A stretch of DNA of 64,000 nt from JAIYDJ01 sp031400505. Lineage in GTDB: Bacteria; Pseudomonadota; Alphaproteobacteria; Rhodobacterales; Rhodobacteraceae. Below the pieces are notes generated by a model. The model was given only the letters and a program-made list of their open reading frames with translations. It was not told where the DNA came from and searched no databases. The DNA is taken from NCBI GenBank assembly GCA_031400505.1, contig JANNPZ010000086.1, positions 8,511 to 72,510 of the forward strand. The letters run 5' to 3'. The position numbers and the translations under genes are program-made. Shown in pieces: positions 25,452-34,239 of this stretch (the first letter of the stretch is position 1; each line of letters starts with the position of its first letter).

Positions 25452-25521
25452 CAACAGCAGTTTTCCAACCCACAAAGACAGCCCCTGCCGGCTGCATAGG
25501 GCTGGGGTCGGCCGGGATCAA

Positions 25522-26496
25522 TCAAAGGCTGGCCGCAGCGGCAAGAAACAGCGCAACAATCAGGCCGGCGTCCCGGTTGGAATGAAACACCCTAAGGCAG
25601 GATGCGGGGTCGTCAATGTTGAGCCGCCTCAGTTGCCATGCCAAATGCCAGCCAAAGGCCCAGACGCCGACCAATGCCACGCCCAGCCTCGCAAGGCCGC
25701 CGTCTGGAAGCACCGACAGGATGACGGCCATCGCCATCAGCGTGGTTGTGGCCATTTGAAACCCCATGAGCCAACGGCGCGAGGTAGGCCCGAAAAGCCG
25801 CGCCGTGGATTTCACGCCGATCAAGGCGTCGTCTTCGGTATCCTGATGCGCGTAGATCGTGTCGTAAAACAGCGTCCAGAAGACTCCTGCGCCATAAAGC
25901 AGGACCGCCGACAAGCTCACCGTTTCGGCATGCGCCGCATAGGCCAGCAAAATCCCCCAGTTGAAGGCAAGCCCCAGAAACGCCTGCGGCCACCAGGTAA
26001 ACCGTTTGGCAAAGGGGTAGATCGCAACCAGCGCCAGTGACCCGATGCCAAGACCGATGGCAATCGCGTTGAAGCTGAACAGGATCAGCGCGGCAAGCAA
26101 GGCTTGGACCACCATCCAGATCAGCGCCGCCCTGACGCTGACCTGGCCTGCCGGCAAGGGGCGGCTGCGGGTGCGTGCGACACTTGCATCGATATGGCGG
26201 TCGGTGATGTCGTTCCAGGTGCAGCCCGCGCCGCGCATCAGAAAGGCCCCAAGGCCGCATCCGATGACCAGCCACAGGTCGGCCGCGCGGACCCCGCTGT
26301 GCAGGGCCGAAAGCGCAATCCCCCAAAGACAAGGGATCAGCAAAAGCCAGGTCCCGATCGGCCGGTCGGCGCGGCTGAGCCGCAGAAAGGGCCGGGCGGC
26401 GGGGTGGGCGTATCGATCCACCCAGTTGCCGGCAGCGGCGTCTGAAACTGGGGTGTCGGGCCTGGCGGCCTCTGGCATTTCGGGATGCTTGTGCAT
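25522..26496 (-). CDS. ubiA: 4-hydroxybenzoate polyprenyltransferase
   Basis: Integral membrane prenyltransferase that attaches the polyprenyl chain to 4-hydroxybenzoate in ubiquinone synthesis. The 324-residue protein has nine hydrophobic helices. The two Asp-rich motifs are GCTWNDITDRHIDASVARTRSRPL (N-D-x-x-D near residue 112) and YDTIYAHQDTEDDALIGVKSTA (D-x-x-D near residue 230). The start ATG at 26496 is 11 bases from the divergent rsmE ATG. A longer TTG-start frame (26520) is rejected because it would run into rsmE. Confidence 0.94.
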   Translation of the reverse strand: MHKHPEMPEAARPDTPVSDAAAGNWVDRYAHPAARPFLRLSRADRPIGTWLLLIPCLWGIALSALHSGVRAADLWLVIGCGLGAFLMRGAGCTWNDITDRHIDASVARTRSRPLPAGQVSVRAALIWMVVQALLAALILFSFNAIAIGLGIGSLALVAIYPFAKRFTWWPQAFLGLAFNWGILLAYAAHAETVSLSAVLLYGAGVFWTLFYDTIYAHQDTEDDALIGVKSTARLFGPTSRRWLMGFQMATTTLMAMAVILSVLPDGGLARLGVALVGVWAFGWHLAWQLRRLNIDDPASCLRVFHSNRDAGLIVALFLAAAASL

Positions 26497-26507
26497 AGGG
26501 TCGCGCC

Positions 26508-27248
26508 ATGTCCGAGGCAAAGATCAGGCTTTATGTAGATCAGGCACTGGCCCCGGGGCAACCCGTGGCGGTCGGGGACGATGCGGCCAATTATCTGTTC
26601 AATGTGATGCGGCTGTCGGTCGGCGGGCAGGTGGCGCTGTTCAATGGTCGCCACGGCGAATGGCGCGCGGTCGTGACGCAGGCGGGCAAGCGGGCCGGGG
26701 TATTGACCTGCATCGAGGCGACAGGCCCTCAGGTGATGCCTTGCGATCTGTGGTTGATCTTTGCGCCGATCAAGAAGGTGCGGACCGACTTCATCGTCGA
26801 AAAGGCGGTCGAATTGGGCGTATCGCGGATCGTGCCGGTGCAGACGCGGCACACCAATTCGGAACGCATCCGGCAAGACCGCTTGCAGGCGCATGCCGTC
26901 GAGGCGGCCGAGCAGTGCGGGGCGACTTTCGTGCCCGAGGTCGCCGATCTGGTGGGTTTGGAGCGGCTTTTGGCTGGCTGGCCCGACGGGCGACGGCTGA
27001 TGTGGTGCGACGAAGGGTTGTCGGGATCCGGGGTGGGGGCCTCTGCGACCCTGACGGGTCTTGTCGGTGCCGGGCCCTGGGCCGTTCTGATCGGGCCAGA
27101 GGGCGGGTTTTCGAAAGACGAGCAGACGCGGTTGCGGGGGATGGCGGGGGTGCACGGCGTCAGCCTTGGCCCGCGCATCCTGCGCGCAGATACGGCCGCT
27201 GTGGCGGCACTGGTGCTGTGGCAGGCGGTTCTGGGGGATTTGAGGTGA
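26508..27248 (+). CDS. rsmE: 16S rRNA (uracil(1498)-N(3))-methyltransferase
   Basis: SPOUT-family methyltransferase that methylates U1498 of 16S rRNA in the decoding-site region. The 246-residue protein has the N-terminal PUA-like domain (residues 1-70, ANYLFNVMRLSVGG) and the catalytic knot domain with IKKVRTDFIVEKAVELGVSRIVPVQTRHTNSERI and the SAM-binding IGPEGGFSKDEQ...LGPRILRADTAAVAAL (about 180-225). The ATG is at 26508 with only 11 bases before the divergent ubiA start, so the two promoters must overlap or lie inside the opposite gene. Confidence 0.95.
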   Translation: MSEAKIRLYVDQALAPGQPVAVGDDAANYLFNVMRLSVGGQVALFNGRHGEWRAVVTQAGKRAGVLTCIEATGPQVMPCDLWLIFAPIKKVRTDFIVEKAVELGVSRIVPVQTRHTNSERIRQDRLQAHAVEAAEQCGATFVPEVADLVGLERLLAGWPDGRRLMWCDEGLSGSGVGASATLTGLVGAGPWAVLIGPEGGFSKDEQTRLRGMAGVHGVSLGPRILRADTAAVAALVLWQAVLGDLR

Positions 27249-27330
27249 GCGGGATCACGAAAAGGCCCTGGCCCGCGGAAGGGTCATTAGCGCCTTCTTG
27301 GGGTGCGACTTGCCAGACAACGGGGATCCC

Positions 27331-27903
27331 ATGACCTGGATGCGCCCGGAATTACGCGCCGCACTGATCCGTTGTCGCGAAGTCATGGCCGCGGCTGCAC
27401 TTGGCGCGCTGGGGCTATGGCTTGCGTTGCTGGGGGGGTATGTTTTGGTGCCTGCGGGGGCAGTCATATTCGTACTTGGGGCCGCCTGGGCCGTGATGGC
27501 GGTGCGTCGGTTGCGGTTTGCCCAGGCCCCCGATGGGCCGGGGGTCGTTGAGTTGGACGAAGGGCAGATCGGCTATCTCGGACCGGGTACGGGGGCGGCG
27601 TCGGGTGGCTATGTCAGCCTGGTCGATCTGGTGGAATTGCGCCTGCTGCGCCTACGTGGGCGGCGGGTGTGGCGGCTGAAGCAAGAGGATAGTCAGGCGC
27701 TGCTGATCCCGGTCGATGCCGCCGGCGCGGACCGGTTGTTTGACGCATTCACCAGCCTGCCGGGGATGGATACAGCGGCCCTGGTAGCAGCACTGCAGAT
27801 TGCGCCGCCACACGGCGGCCGAGGGGTGGCGCTTGCCAATGACAACCAACTGATCTGGGCGCGGTCGCGGAATTTCGGTGCCCCGGGCAGTTTGCGCAGG
27901 TGA
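27331..27903 (+). CDS. hypothetical membrane protein downstream of rsmE
   Basis: A 190-residue protein with two N-terminal hydrophobic helices (about residues 18-37 and 40-58) and a soluble C-terminal part. The latter contains GVVELDEGQIGYLGPGTGAASGGYVSLVDLVELRLLRL and RRVWRLKQEDSQALLIPVDA and resembles PH-like or bPH_2-type domains of small membrane proteins. No sure family. The ATG at 27331 has CGGGGAT upstream. Transcribed in the same direction as rsmE and gshA. Confidence 0.72.
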   Translation: MTWMRPELRAALIRCREVMAAAALGALGLWLALLGGYVLVPAGAVIFVLGAAWAVMAVRRLRFAQAPDGPGVVELDEGQIGYLGPGTGAASGGYVSLVDLVELRLLRLRGRRVWRLKQEDSQALLIPVDAAGADRLFDAFTSLPGMDTAALVAALQIAPPHGGRGVALANDNQLIWARSRNFGAPGSLRR

Positions 27904-28027
27904 CCGTTTCGTGAACAGGGGTGCCGTCTCTTGACTTAACTTCCGCCGCAGGACACCAGTTGCCGCCTGCAACCTGCCAACTGCAAAGCCGTACGCCTTT
28001 CACCACCCCAAGAACGGAGACTGTGCC

Positions 28028-29374
28028 ATGTCCATTCCGCAATCCGGTGGCGGCCATATCGACAGCATAGATCAGCTTGCCGCCTATATGGCGCAAGGTT
28101 GCAAACCGATTTCTGATTGGCGCATCGGCACCGAGCATGAGAAATTCGGCTGGCTGACCGACAGCCGCGCCCCGCTGCCCTATTCCGGGGAACGGTCGAT
28201 TTCTGCGCTGTTTGCCGGGCTTGAGGCGCGGTTTGGCTGGACCCCGGTGCGCGAGGCCGGCAACGTCATCGGGATGATGCGCGGGCAGGCCAACATCAGT
28301 CTGGAACCCGGCGGGCAATTCGAGTTGTCCGGCGCAGCGGTGGCCAACCTGCATGAGACGGCAGCCGAATTGCAGTCGCACCTGGACGAAGTGAAGGCCC
28401 TGGCCGACCCATTGGGCATCCGGTTCATGGGGATCGGTGCTGCGCCTGAATGGTCAGGTCCCGATATGCCGGTGATGCCCAAAGGGCGCTACCGGTTGAT
28501 GACCGACTACATGGGGCGTGTCGGCACCCACGGCACCCAGATGATGTATCGCACCTGCACGGTTCAGGTGAACCTCGACTATGCCTCCGAAGCGGACATG
28601 GTGAAAAAGCTGCGTGTGGCGCTGGCGTTGCAACCGGTGGCGACGGCGCTTTTTGCCTCGTCCCCGTTCTTTGACGGCGCGTTGAACGGGCACAAAAGCT
28701 GGCGCTCGCGCATTTGGCGCGGCCTTGACAATACGCGCACGGGCATGCTGCCGTTTGCGTTCAACGGCGATTTCGGGTTTCAGGCCTATGTCGATTGGGT
28801 CCTGGATGTGCCGATGTATTTTGTGTACCGCGACGGCAAGTATATCAATGCCTTGGGCCAGTCGTTCCGCGATTTTCTGAAGGGTCAGTTGCCCGCGCTG
28901 CCCGGCGAAAAGCCGACGCTTTCCGACTGGGCCGACCACATGACGACCGTGTTCCCCGAGGCGCGGGTCAAGAAGTACATCGAGATGCGCGGAGCCGATT
29001 GCGGAGATCAGCCGCATATCAACGCGCTGCCGGCCTTTTGGGTCGGGCTGATGTATGATCAAGGCGCGCTTGATGCCGCATGGGATCTGGTCAAGGGGCT
29101 GGATGCCGCCACCCGCGAAGGGCTGCGCCAAGCCGCGAGCGAGCGCGGCCTGCAAGGCACTGCGGACGGGGTTGCCATCGCCGATCTGGCCCGTGCCACT
29201 GTTGCGCTGTCGCAGGCGGGGCTTGCTGCGCGGGGACTTGGCGAAGAGGTGTATCTTGCGCCGCTGGTCGCATCGGTCAAGGCCGGGGCGGTGCAGGCCG
29301 ACCGCTGGCTGGCGCTGTACCATGGCGAGTGGGCGGGCAGTCTGACCCCGATCTACGAAGCCTCCAGCCTTTAG
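28028..29374 (+). CDS. gshA: glutamate-cysteine ligase (GCS2, plant-like)
   Basis: First enzyme of glutathione synthesis, joining glutamate and cysteine with ATP. The 448-residue sequence is the plant/alphaproteobacterial class: WRIGTEHEKFGW (residues about 34-45), SLEPGGQFELSGAAVANLHETAAEL and MGIGAAPEW. The ATP and metal site follows in PKGRYRLMTDYMGRVGTHGTQMMYRTCTVQVNLDY. AACGGAGA precedes the ATG. Upstream gene and rsmE run the same way with a 124-base gap, so it probably has its own promoter. Confidence 0.95.
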   Translation: MSIPQSGGGHIDSIDQLAAYMAQGCKPISDWRIGTEHEKFGWLTDSRAPLPYSGERSISALFAGLEARFGWTPVREAGNVIGMMRGQANISLEPGGQFELSGAAVANLHETAAELQSHLDEVKALADPLGIRFMGIGAAPEWSGPDMPVMPKGRYRLMTDYMGRVGTHGTQMMYRTCTVQVNLDYASEADMVKKLRVALALQPVATALFASSPFFDGALNGHKSWRSRIWRGLDNTRTGMLPFAFNGDFGFQAYVDWVLDVPMYFVYRDGKYINALGQSFRDFLKGQLPALPGEKPTLSDWADHMTTVFPEARVKKYIEMRGADCGDQPHINALPAFWVGLMYDQGALDAAWDLVKGLDAATREGLRQAASERGLQGTADGVAIADLARATVALSQAGLAARGLGEEVYLAPLVASVKAGAVQADRWLALYHGEWAGSLTPIYEASSL

Positions 29375-29503
29375 CCCGCATCAGGCCTGACATCGTAGAC
29401 CAAGGCCCGTGCTTTTGCCCAAGTCATGTCGCTCGGGCTTGATCGCATGATATAGTGCCAACCGATGCATCTTCGGAATTTTTGGGTCCGTCCGGCTTCA
29501 GGA

Positions 29504-30106
29504 TTATGCACCGATCTTGGGTTCGGTGCCGGCTTTGATGCGCGCGATGTTGGGGCTGTGCTTGACGTAGATCAGCAGAGTCAGAAGGATCACCAGAACA
29601 ATCATCTGCCCATGGCCAAACACCACCAGCCAAAACGAGCACGATGCAGCGGCAATCAGTGCCGCCAGCGACGACATGCGGCTTATGGCGGCCGTGACGG
29701 CCCAGACCGCACAGCAGGCAAAGCCCACCTGCGGGGCAAGGGCGGTCATCAAGCCAAGAAAGGTTGCCACCCCCTTGCCGCCCTTGAACCCGAGCCAAAC
29801 CGGAAACAAATGGCCTAGAAACGCCGAAAACCCCGCGAATTGCGCGGCATCTTCGCCGATCGCGGCACGGGCGATCAGCACGGTCACAGCGCCTTTCGCT
29901 GCGTCCAGCAGCAGTGTCGCCGCAGCCGCACGCTTGTTTCCGGTACGCAAAACATTCGTCGCCCCGATGTTGCCCGAACCGATGCTGCGCAAATCGCCCA
30001 GACCCAGACTTCGGGTGATCAGGATGCCGAACGGGATCGAGCCGAGCAGATAGGCAAGTGCCGCGACGACTGCGAGCGTGGCATAGGGGGTGATCAGGTC
30101 GGGCAT
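29504..30106 (-). CDS. plsY: glycerol-3-phosphate acyltransferase PlsY
   Basis: Membrane acyltransferase that makes lysophosphatidate from acyl phosphate. The 200-residue protein has about five helices. The conserved motifs are GSIPFGILITRSLGLGDLRSIGSGNIGATNVLRTGNK (residues about 18-54), GHLFPVWLGFKGGKGVATFLG (about 100-120) and the C-terminal RIKAGTEPKIG. The start ATG at 30106 is one base after the stop of the dihydroorotase-like gene (TGA-C-ATG), so translation is coupled. An upstream in-frame extension to 30181 is antisense-like and is dropped. Last gene of the pyrB operon. Confidence 0.93.
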   Translation of the reverse strand: MPDLITPYATLAVVAALAYLLGSIPFGILITRSLGLGDLRSIGSGNIGATNVLRTGNKRAAAATLLLDAAKGAVTVLIARAAIGEDAAQFAGFSAFLGHLFPVWLGFKGGKGVATFLGLMTALAPQVGFACCAVWAVTAAISRMSSLAALIAAASCSFWLVVFGHGQMIVLVILLTLLIYVKHSPNIARIKAGTEPKIGA

Positions 30107-30107
30107 G

Positions 30108-31376
30108 TCAGGCGTCACCGAAAACTTGGGTGCCAGCCACCCATGTTGCCAATACCTTACCCTCCATCCGCTGTCCGTCAAAGGGGGTGTTCCGCGATTT
30201 CGAATGTAGCGTGAAACGGTCCAGCAAGAACGGCGCGTCCGGGTCGAACAAGATCAGGTCGGCAGGCGCGCCCACCGCCAGACGACCCTGTGGCAACCCA
30301 AGACGGCGCGCAGGGTTCAGCGCCATCGCGCGAAACAGCGTAGGCAAGTCCAGATGCCCGGCGTGGTAAAGCCGCATCGCCGCCGGAAGCAGGGTTTGCA
30401 GGCCGACTGCGCCACTGGCGGCTTCTTCGAACGGCAGTCGCTTGGATTCCTCGTCCGCCGGGGTGTGATAGCTGCCGATGGTGTCGATCAACCCATCTGC
30501 CACCGCCTGCACCAGTGCCAGCCGGTCATCTTCGGACCGCAGCGGGGGCGTCAGCTTGAAGAAGGTGCGATAGTCGCCGATGTCCAACTCGTTCAGCGTT
30601 AGGTGGTGGATCGAGGTTCCTGCGGTCACATCGAGGCCGTTGCCCTTGGCGCGGGCCAGCGCGGGCAGGGTGCGGGCGGTCGTGATCTGGTCGGCGTGGT
30701 ACCTTGCCCCCGTCATTTCGACCAGCGCCATGTCGCGATCAAACCCCATCCGTTCTGCCATCGCAGAAACCGCCGGGATGCCACGCAGGGATGCAAACTT
30801 CGACGTGGTGGCCGAGGCGCCCTGCGACAGGCCGGGGTCCTGCGGATGGCCGATGATGAGCGCGCCCAGAGCGCGGGCATAGGTCATGCAGCGCGACAGG
30901 GTTTTGGTGTTCTGCGTCACACGGTCGCCATCGGTGAACGCAATCGCCCCCGCGTCGAGCAGAAAGCCGATCTCGACCATCTGGGTGCCCGCGCGGGCCT
31001 TGGTCAGGCAGGCCATATGGTGGATGCGGATCAAAGAAGCTTCCCGCGCGCGGCGGGTGACAAATTCAAGAAGTTCCGGCGTGTCGATGGCAGGGTTGGT
31101 ATCTGGTCGCGCAATGATGGTGGTGATGCCACCGGCCGCCGCCGCCAGACCGGCGGATTTGAAACTTTCCTTGTGCCGCTCGCCCGGTTCGCCGATCTGA
31201 ACACCTAGGTCCACGATTCCGGGCGCGAGGGGCAAGCCCTGGCAGTCGATGATCGTGCCGGTTTTCGGGGCGGGGGTATCGCGTGACTGGATCACCCCAT
31301 TTGCAACAGTCAGCGAGCCGACAGAATCGCTCATGGACTCAGGGTCGATCAGACGCGCGTTGGTAAAGTGGATCAT
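30108..31376 (-). CDS. pyrC: dihydroorotase-like protein without the HxH zinc motif (PyrC')
   Basis: Amidohydrolase-fold protein of 422 residues, clearly of the dihydroorotase type I family (NARLIDPES...LAPGIVDLGVQIGEPGERHKESF; AAGGITTIIARPDTNPAID; the C-terminal NPARRLGLPQGRLAVGAPADLILFDP). In active enzymes the first strand ends D-x-H-x-H; here it reads DLGVQI, so both zinc-binding His are replaced (Gly and Gln). This matches the non-catalytic PyrC' that stabilises aspartate carbamoyltransferase in Pseudomonas and relatives. It is encoded next to pyrB, separated only by a 45-residue membrane protein, which supports that role. A working pyrC should exist elsewhere. Confidence 0.9.
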   Translation of the reverse strand: MIHFTNARLIDPESMSDSVGSLTVANGVIQSRDTPAPKTGTIIDCQGLPLAPGIVDLGVQIGEPGERHKESFKSAGLAAAAGGITTIIARPDTNPAIDTPELLEFVTRRAREASLIRIHHMACLTKARAGTQMVEIGFLLDAGAIAFTDGDRVTQNTKTLSRCMTYARALGALIIGHPQDPGLSQGASATTSKFASLRGIPAVSAMAERMGFDRDMALVEMTGARYHADQITTARTLPALARAKGNGLDVTAGTSIHHLTLNELDIGDYRTFFKLTPPLRSEDDRLALVQAVADGLIDTIGSYHTPADEESKRLPFEEAASGAVGLQTLLPAAMRLYHAGHLDLPTLFRAMALNPARRLGLPQGRLAVGAPADLILFDPDAPFLLDRFTLHSKSRNTPFDGQRMEGKVLATWVAGTQVFGDA

Positions 31377-31424
31377 GCGGCCTCGTTCAGGACTGGGGCG
31401 GGTTGGGTTTGGTCGGAGCAACCA

Positions 31425-31562
31425 TCAGCCGGCGATCCAGACAAACCAGCCGACAAAAGCAAAGAGTGCCAGCAGAACGACTGTGGCGACCATACCGGAA
31501 ATTCGGGCGTCCGACATCGGGCGTTTGGGTTTGTGGCCAGGTTTGTGGTCAGGTCCGGTCAT
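31425..31562 (-). CDS. 45-residue single-helix membrane protein in the pyr operon
   Basis: A small protein of 45 residues: a basic N-terminus (MTGPDHKPGHKPKRPMSDAR) and one membrane helix (MVATVVLLALFAFVGWFVW). It starts with an ATGA overlap to the pyrB stop, giving translational coupling. About 48 bases separate its end from the next start. No family recognised. Its placement between pyrB and the inactive dihydroorotase gene suggests a structural or regulatory role, which is unproven. Confidence 0.7.
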   Translation of the reverse strand: MTGPDHKPGHKPKRPMSDARISGMVATVVLLALFAFVGWFVWIAG

Positions 31563-32521
31563 GCCATCACTCCGGCCGCGCGCGCCCCGCGTTCGGCTTT
31601 CAGGTTGCGCGCCAGCAGATCCATGCAAGCCATGCGCACCGCGACACCCATTTCGACCTGCTCCTGAATGACAGAACGGTTGATATCATCGGCCAGGGTC
31701 CCGTCAATCTCGACCCCCCGATTCATCGGGCCGGGGTGCATCACAATGGCGTCGGGTTTGGCATGGGCCAGTTTTTCGGCATCAAGCCCGTAGCGGTGGT
31801 AGTATTCACGCTCGGACGGGATGAACGCGCCGTCCATCCGTTCCTTTTGCAGGCGCAGCATCATCACCACGTCGCAGCCTTCAAGGCCGCGTTCCATGTC
31901 GTCGAACACCTCGCAGCCAAACTCTGCCACGCCCATCGGCATCAGGGTCGGCGGGGCGATCAGGCGCACGCGGTTTTCCATCTTGCCGAGCAGGATCAGG
32001 TTCGAACGCGCAACGCGGGAATGGGCGATGTCGCCGCAGATAGCCACTGTCAGCCGCTGTATGCGGCCCTTGGCGCGACGGATCGTCAGGGCGTCAAGCA
32101 GGGCCTGAGTGGGGTGTTCGTGGCGGCCGTCTCCGGCGTTCAGCACCGCGCAATTCACCTTTTCAGCCAACAGGTTGACCGCACCCGACGATGGGTGACG
32201 CACAACCAGCAGATCGGGATGCATCGCGTTCAGCGTCATCGCCGTGTCAAGCAGGGTTTCGCCCTTCTTCACCGAAGAATGCGACACGCCCATATTCATC
32301 ACATCGGCCCCGAGGCGCTTTCCTGCCAGTTCGAAACTGGCAAGGGTTCGAGTGGACGCCTCGAAGAACATGTTGATCTGGGTAAGGCCCGCCAGCGCAT
32401 CCGATTGCTTCATCGTGCGGCGGTTCAGATCAACATAGCGGTCGGCGAGGTCGAGAACGGTGACGATCTCGGACGGGGCCAGATGTTCGATGCCAAGCAG
32501 GTGGCGGGCGCGAAAGGTCAT
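31559..32521 (-). CDS. pyrB: aspartate carbamoyltransferase catalytic subunit
   Basis: Catalyses the committed step of pyrimidine synthesis (carbamoyl phosphate plus aspartate). The 320-residue protein shows FFEASTRTLASFELAGKRLG (S-T-R-T carbamoyl-phosphate loop, about 52-71), NAGDGRHEHPTQALLDALTIR (about 125-145) and AICGDIAHSRVARSN. The C-terminal motif is HPGPMNRGVEI. CAGGAG precedes the ATG. First gene of pyrB-membrane protein-pyrC'-plsY; no pyrI is present, consistent with a PyrC'-dependent complex. Confidence 0.95.
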   Translation of the reverse strand: MTFRARHLLGIEHLAPSEIVTVLDLADRYVDLNRRTMKQSDALAGLTQINMFFEASTRTLASFELAGKRLGADVMNMGVSHSSVKKGETLLDTAMTLNAMHPDLLVVRHPSSGAVNLLAEKVNCAVLNAGDGRHEHPTQALLDALTIRRAKGRIQRLTVAICGDIAHSRVARSNLILLGKMENRVRLIAPPTLMPMGVAEFGCEVFDDMERGLEGCDVVMMLRLQKERMDGAFIPSEREYYHRYGLDAEKLAHAKPDAIVMHPGPMNRGVEIDGTLADDINRSVIQEQVEMGVAVRMACMDLLARNLKAERGARAAGVMA

Positions 32522-32566
32522 CTGGCTCTCCTGTCGGGGTGCTCCGCTTATGGCAAAGCCGGGACG

Positions 32567-33364
32567 TCAGGGCAACGGGGCAATCGGGTTGGTGTGGGGG
32601 ATGCAGAGGGGGGCCATGCCGGCTTCGGTCGGCGCCCGGGTAAATCGGCGGCCCCGGAAGGACCAGCGAAACATCTGCGGGCTGGTGTCGTATCGGACCA
32701 GTAATAGCACATCAGACGGGCCGGTGCGGTCTTTGGCCATCGTCAGCGCCATCAGGTCAGACCGGCTGGTGGGCGGGCGCAGGTAGGGGCCCAGCATCAG
32801 GCAGCGGGGATTGTCTGCGTGGCGGCGCAGGGCGTCTGCGATGATCAGGTCGGGATAGCGGAAGCCGCCGTCAAGCGACAGCGCCGCCATCACCAGGAAG
32901 GCTCCGGTTGCCACTGCCCGTAGTTGGGTTCGCCAGAGGGCAGCAACCGCTGCCACCGACAGGACCGCGACCCCGATATGCAGTTGCAGACCACCCAAGC
33001 CGCCTTGCAGCATCATCGCAAGGACAAGAAACATCGCGCAGCCGACAACAACGCCGAGCCCAGCCAGCAGCAGCGCGTCGAACCCGGCCAACAGGGCGGC
33101 CTCTGTCGGTGACGGTGTCGAGGGCATGATGGCCAGCGCGATCGCCCCTCGCACCGCAACACCGGCCAGAGCGGCGCCGATCGCCGACGTCGCGGCAAGG
33201 CGCAACAGCTCATAGCCCCAACCGGCGTCGTAGGGCGTCGGCAGACAGAAGGCGCCAAGGACCAGCAGCAATGCAATCAGCCCCGCGATGCGCTGACCCC
33301 AACGCAACGGCGGCAGCGCCCCGAGGGCCAGAAACATCGCAAGAATGGTCAGATACAGCCCCAC
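32567..33364 (-). CDS. hypothetical multi-pass membrane protein
   Basis: A 265-residue protein. At least six hydrophobic helices fill residues 1-165, and a soluble C-terminal portion ends LCIPHTNPIAPLP. It contains ADALRRHADNPRCLMLGPYLRPPTSRSD and a basic stretch FRWSFRGRRFTRAP. No family was recognised. The start is GTG at 33364 (an in-frame ATG is 9 codons on). It is divergent from the uracil-DNA glycosylase gene and is followed by pyrB. Confidence 0.65.
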   Translation of the reverse strand: MGLYLTILAMFLALGALPPLRWGQRIAGLIALLLVLGAFCLPTPYDAGWGYELLRLAATSAIGAALAGVAVRGAIALAIMPSTPSPTEAALLAGFDALLLAGLGVVVGCAMFLVLAMMLQGGLGGLQLHIGVAVLSVAAVAALWRTQLRAVATGAFLVMAALSLDGGFRYPDLIIADALRRHADNPRCLMLGPYLRPPTSRSDLMALTMAKDRTGPSDVLLLVRYDTSPQMFRWSFRGRRFTRAPTEAGMAPLCIPHTNPIAPLP

Positions 33365-33444
33365 GTCCGATTTCTGGCAGCTTCACCCCGGAGTGGCAAG
33401 CGTGTGCTTGTGGCGGGGGGATGGCGGGCCTAGCCTGCCGACCT

Positions 33445-34239
33445 ATGGGAATCATGGATGACATTGCGGAGGATTGGCAGGCGTCTCTGGCGTCGCTGGC
33501 TTGGCAGGTCAATCTGGGGGTGACCGAGGCTGTGGGGGATGCGCCTGTCAACCGCTATGAGGTAGCGGTGAAGGCGGCTGCGATCGTTGCGCCTGTAGCG
33601 GCGGCGGTGCCCGTGGCGGCGGCGGTGGAGCCTGCGGGCGATGCGGTGGCGGAGGCGAAGGCTGCGGCGGGGAGGGCGGGGTCGCTGACGGCGCTGCGGG
33701 CGGCACTGGGGGCCTATGAGCATTGCGAGATCAAGCGGGGCGCGCGCAATCTGGTATTCGCCGATGGGATGCCGGGGGCGCGGGTTCTGGTGCTGGGCGA
33801 GGCACCGGGGGTCGAGGAGGACAAAGAGGGGCGGCCCTTTGTGGGCCGTGCGGGGCAATTGCTTGACCGGATGTTTGCATCCATCGGATTGGCCCGAAAC
33901 GATGCTGATCCAGCGCGGGCATTGTACATCACCAACGTCATGCCATGGCGGCCCCCGAACAACCGTGATCCCGAGCCGGGCGAGATTGCGATGATGCGGC
34001 CATTTGTCGAGCGGCATATCGCGCTGGCTGCCCCCGAGATCATCGTGGTGATGGGCAATACACCCGGTGCGGCGCTGTTGGGCACCAAGGGGATCACGAA
34101 ACTGCGCGGGGTGTGGACGCAGGCGCTGGGCTGTCTGGTGTTGCCGATGTTTCACCCGGCCTATCTGCTGCGCCAGCCCGCAATGAAGCGCGAGGCCTGG
34201 GCGGATTTGTTGAGTTTGCAGGCGAGGTTGCGGGGATGA
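33445..34239 (+). CDS. uracil-DNA glycosylase, family 4-like but without Fe-S cysteines
   Basis: Base-excision repair enzyme of about 264 residues that removes uracil from DNA. Motif 1 is LVLGEAPGVEEDKEGRPFVGRAGQLLDRM (water-activating GEAPG) and motif 2 is MFHPAYLLR near the C-terminus. An N-terminal Ala/Val-rich segment of about 60 residues precedes the catalytic domain. The four Cys that hold the 4Fe-4S cluster in family 4 enzymes are missing: the KCRP and ACRP sites read PWRP and MMRP, and only one Cys (HCEIK) lies at the first site. The start is uncertain between 33421, 33445 and 33454. The stop overlaps the LysE-type start (ATGA). Confidence 0.88.
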   Translation: MGIMDDIAEDWQASLASLAWQVNLGVTEAVGDAPVNRYEVAVKAAAIVAPVAAAVPVAAAVEPAGDAVAEAKAAAGRAGSLTALRAALGAYEHCEIKRGARNLVFADGMPGARVLVLGEAPGVEEDKEGRPFVGRAGQLLDRMFASIGLARNDADPARALYITNVMPWRPPNNRDPEPGEIAMMRPFVERHIALAAPEIIVVMGNTPGAALLGTKGITKLRGVWTQALGCLVLPMFHPAYLLRQPAMKREAWADLLSLQARLRG

